Assembly: GCA_035353175.1 (NCBI GenBank)
Contig: DAOPZC010000003.1
Span: 124,001-188,000 of the forward strand
Length of the DNA stretch: 64,000 nt
DNA from: DAOPZC01 sp035353175
GTDB lineage: Bacteria; Verrucomicrobiota; Kiritimatiellia; RFP12; UBA1067
Direction: 5' to 3'
The notes below the pieces were generated by a model. It was not told the DNA's origin. It saw nothing but the letters and a program-made list of their open reading frames with translations, and did not search any database. The translations under genes were made by a program, and so were the position numbers. Positions 61,754-64,000 of this stretch are shown one piece after another (within the stretch, counting starts at the first letter, position 1; each line of letters opens with the position of its first letter).

Positions 61754-63259
61754 TCAGCCATGGGATAATGAAGGGCTCGCGGCCAGCGACTCGGGACCGG
61801 CAGGCGGACCGACGCGCGTCGCTGGTCGCGCGTCATGCGTCGGGGCCAGAAGACACGATCCGCCGCCGAATTTCGTCACCTCTTCCGGCGCCAGCCCCAA
61901 CTCCTCACACAGAATTCCGATGATGCGCGGCGTGCAGAACCCGCCCTGGCAGCGCCCCATGCCTGCCCGCGTGCGGCGCTTGACCCCGTCGAGCGTCCGC
62001 GCCCCGATGCGGCAGCGGATCGACGCGCGGATCTCCGCCTCCGAAACCGTTTCGCACCGGCAGACGATGCGGCCATACGCGGGATCGCGCGCGACCGCCA
62101 CCGCGCGCTCCGCCGCGTTCATCGACCGGAACTGCGGCCAATGCGAAGAGCCGCTCGCGAAATCTTTGCGCCGCGCCGCGCCCAGCTTGCCCGCGATCTG
62201 CTCGGCGAGCCAGACGCCCAGCGCGGGCGCGGCGGTCAGCCCCGGCGACTCGATGGCCGCCGCGTTGAAGAAGCCCGGCGCGTCCGGAGGTTCGCCCAGC
62301 ACAAAGTCGCCGCGGTCGCCGTGCGCGCGCAAGCCCGCAAAGGTCGCGATCACCCCGCCGACCGGAAAACCGTTCCATACCTGCGCGGCCGATTGGCGGA
62401 TCTTATCCAAACCCGTCGCGCTGGTACGTGTATCTGCTTTATCGTCGAGGTCTTCGGCCGTGGGCCCCACGATCAGCGTGCCGTCCACCGTCGGAGAAAC
62501 GAGCACGCCCTTGCCCATCGCCGTCGGCACCTGGAACACGGTGGCATGGAACGCATCGGCAAACAGCTTATCGATCATCAGGTACTCGCCGCGCCGGGGC
62601 CGGATCGTGAGCTTCTCCACGCTGACCTGATTGTTCAGATCGTCGGCATAGAGCCCCGCCGCGTTCACGATCATCCGCGCCTCAAACACCTGCCCGTCTC
62701 CGGCCTCGACGCGCCAGCCGTCCCCGCATCGTGAAACCCTCTTCGCCCCGCAGCCGAAACGGAATTCCACGCCGTTTGCCGCGGCGTTCTCCGCGAGGCG
62801 GAAGGTCAGCTCGTAAGGGCAACAGATTCCGCCCGTCGGCGCCACCAGCGCCGCGCACACCTCGTTTCCGATATTCGGCTCCAAGGCGCGGACATCATCC
62901 TGCCCGACAATCTTCAGGCCGGGCACGCCGTTCGCCGCGCCGCGCGCTTTCAGTTCCTCCAGCTTGGGAAGATCAGTCTCAGAAAACGCCACAACCAGCG
63001 ACGAGTTGCGCCGGAACGGCACGCCCAACTCGCGACACCATGTCTCGAACAGCGCATTGCCCAGCACATTGAAGCGCGCCTTGTAAGTGCCGGGCTTGGC
63101 ATCGAATCCCGCATGGACAATGGCGCTGTTCGACTTGGTCGCACCCTCGGCCACGTCGCAGGATTTCTCCAGCACGGCGACGCGCAGCTCGAAGCGCGCG
63201 AGCTCGCGCGCGACCGCGCAGCCCACCACACCGGCGCCGATGACGATCACATCCGTCAT
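61754..63259 (-). CDS. FAD-dependent glycerol-3-phosphate dehydrogenase with BFD-type iron-sulfur domain (GlpA-like)
   Basis: 501 residues. IVIGAGVVGCAVARELARFELRV is the FAD fold (DAO family), EGATKSNSAIVHAGFD and VNAAGLYADDLN are typical for GlpA-type enzymes. The C-terminal region has a four-Cys BFD-like [2Fe-2S] domain: CRCETVSEAEI and GMGRCQGGFC. It oxidises glycerol-3-phosphate to dihydroxyacetone phosphate. The gene overlaps the HAD phosphatase by 4 bp upstream and the FAD oxidoreductase follows 7 bp downstream. The last 30 residues are a low-complexity tail (ARPATRVGPPAGPESLA) not expected in the family; it may come from run-on past an ancestral stop. Confidence 0.9.
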   Translation of the reverse strand: MTDVIVIGAGVVGCAVARELARFELRVAVLEKSCDVAEGATKSNSAIVHAGFDAKPGTYKARFNVLGNALFETWCRELGVPFRRNSSLVVAFSETDLPKLEELKARGAANGVPGLKIVGQDDVRALEPNIGNEVCAALVAPTGGICCPYELTFRLAENAAANGVEFRFGCGAKRVSRCGDGWRVEAGDGQVFEARMIVNAAGLYADDLNNQVSVEKLTIRPRRGEYLMIDKLFADAFHATVFQVPTAMGKGVLVSPTVDGTLIVGPTAEDLDDKADTRTSATGLDKIRQSAAQVWNGFPVGGVIATFAGLRAHGDRGDFVLGEPPDAPGFFNAAAIESPGLTAAPALGVWLAEQIAGKLGAARRKDFASGSSHWPQFRSMNAAERAVAVARDPAYGRIVCRCETVSEAEIRASIRCRIGARTLDGVKRRTRAGMGRCQGGFCTPRIIGILCEELGLAPEEVTKFGGGSCLLAPTHDARPATRVGPPAGPESLAASPSLSHG

Positions 63260-64000
63260 GCGAGGTCCCCCAGCGTTTCCAGAATGACCGCCGGTTCGGT
63301 GCCGCGGTAGCCGGCCAGATTTTCGCGCGTGGTCTCGCCCGAAAGCACACAGACGAAATCGATGCCCGCGTTGTCGGCCATGGCCTTGTCGGTGTAAAGC
63401 CGGTCGCCCACCACCGCGATCTGCTCCGTCGTGAAGCTCTGCAGCACGGGTGCCAACAGCGAGGGCGCCGGCTTGCCGAACACGCGACTGGGCTCGCGTC
63501 CGTTGGTGGTGCGCATCAGCGCGATCAGCCCGCCGACGTCGGGAATCGGGCCCTCTTCACTCGGGCAGCACGCATCGCCGTGCGTGGTCACGTAGTCCAG
63601 CGCGGGGTTAGCGTTCAGCAACGCAGCCGCGCGGCGCAGCTTCTCGTAGGTCAGCTCCGTGTCGTACGCCAGGGCGACCAGCTGGTTCACGCCCGGCTCG
63701 TAGTCGAAACGGACGCCCGGCAGGCGCTCGCAGAGGTGACGGTGTACAATTGTGTTGGCGACATCGAAGACTGAGGTGTAACCCTGCTCACGGATGTACG
63801 TTTCCAGCGTGGTCAGCGGCGTCAGGATTTGTTCTTCGCAGACCCTGACCCCCGCGCCGCTCAGCTTGTCGAGATACGCCTGGGGCGTCTTCGAGGTGTT
63901 GTTGGTCAGATAGAAAAATGCATAGTCATCCGCGTGCTCCTTCACGAAACGGATTGCCGGCTCGATCGGGTGGCTCCCCATGAACAACGTTCCGTCCAGA
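63256..64000 (-). CDS. HAD-IIA family phosphatase (NagD-like), 5' end beyond the window
   Basis: The frame is open through base 64000; the visible N-terminus reads LDGTLFMGSHPIEPA, so the first Asp of DxDGTL lies just outside. LTNNTSKTPQAYLDKL (motif II and following helix), the C2 cap, GKPAPSLLAPVLQ (motif III Lys) and VVGDRLYTDKAMADNAG (motif IV) identify a NagD/PGP-type HAD-IIA enzyme. As the gene preceding a glycerol-3-phosphate dehydrogenase (4-bp overlap), a glycerol-3-phosphate or related sugar-phosphate phosphatase is likely. About 248 residues are visible, near the family's usual 260, so only a few are missing. Confidence 0.88.
   Translation of the reverse strand, partial: LDGTLFMGSHPIEPAIRFVKEHADDYAFFYLTNNTSKTPQAYLDKLSGAGVRVCEEQILTPLTTLETYIREQGYTSVFDVANTIVHRHLCERLPGVRFDYEPGVNQLVALAYDTELTYEKLRRAAALLNANPALDYVTTHGDACCPSEEGPIPDVGGLIALMRTTNGREPSRVFGKPAPSLLAPVLQSFTTEQIAVVGDRLYTDKAMADNAGIDFVCVLSGETTRENLAGYRGTEPAVILETLGDLA

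Overview
The window is about 64 kb of high-GC bacterial DNA. It has many secreted multidomain proteins: Tat-exported Gfo/Idh/MocA oxidoreductases, a ThuA/HEAT/discoidin protein, a sialate O-acetylesterase, metallophosphoesterases with LamG-like repeats, a Kelch/IPT protein and a very large LamG/autotransporter-like protein. It also has two glycerol-phosphate modules, an E. coli-type PurB and an ssrA gene with tag ANDNFALAA. This mix suggests a heterotrophic, probably anaerobic member of the PVC group, most likely Kiritimatiellota or a relative. That placement is inference; there is no rRNA in the window. No tRNA, rRNA, CRISPR array or insertion sequence was seen.

Layout, 1-22.4 kb: polysaccharide-related secreted proteins; then a minus-strand operon for a glycerophosphodiester phosphodiesterase, GpsA and an organophosphate transporter, divergent from a XylR-like regulator; a C1 cysteine peptidase; two tandem metallophosphoesterases; and a sialate O-acetylesterase. 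At 22.5-22.95 kb lies a decayed four-helix-bundle/zinc-ribbon gene.

23.4-28.7 kb is a clearly lower-GC island carrying four translationally coupled genes: an N6-adenine DNA methyltransferase, a protein with both an Hsp90/MORC-like ATPase and a complete histidine-kinase core, a receiver-domain protein, and an HNH nuclease. I do not recognise this as a named system; it is the best candidate here for an undescribed defence or DNA-modification signalling system. A palindrome-rich element (28.8-29.1 kb) follows it.

29.2-51.1 kb: a second Gfo/Idh oxidoreductase with a PQQ-like propeller, Kelch/IPT protein, a third metallophosphoesterase, a hot-dog thioesterase, a stand-alone receiver, a FAD oxidoreductase, a C_GCAxxG_C_C protein, a toxin-antitoxin-like nucleotidyltransferase/winged-helix pair next to ssrA, a large LamG protein operon, pabB-pabC and purB.

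51.1-64 kb: two small uncharacterised genes; a five-gene operon joining a polar amino-acid ABC transporter to a complete RsbW/SpoIIE/STAS partner-switching module (the ABC ATPase carries a fused, degenerate anti-sigma-kinase-like domain); then an anaerobic-type glycerol-3-phosphate oxidation operon (GlpA-like with BFD domain, FAD-disulfide-type oxidoreductase, DUF1667, transporter, HAD phosphatase) running off the right edge.

Many starts have good Shine-Dalgarno sites, but several genes have a sigma70-like -10 box only 8-11 nt before the start codon and no Shine-Dalgarno, suggesting a leaderless class.
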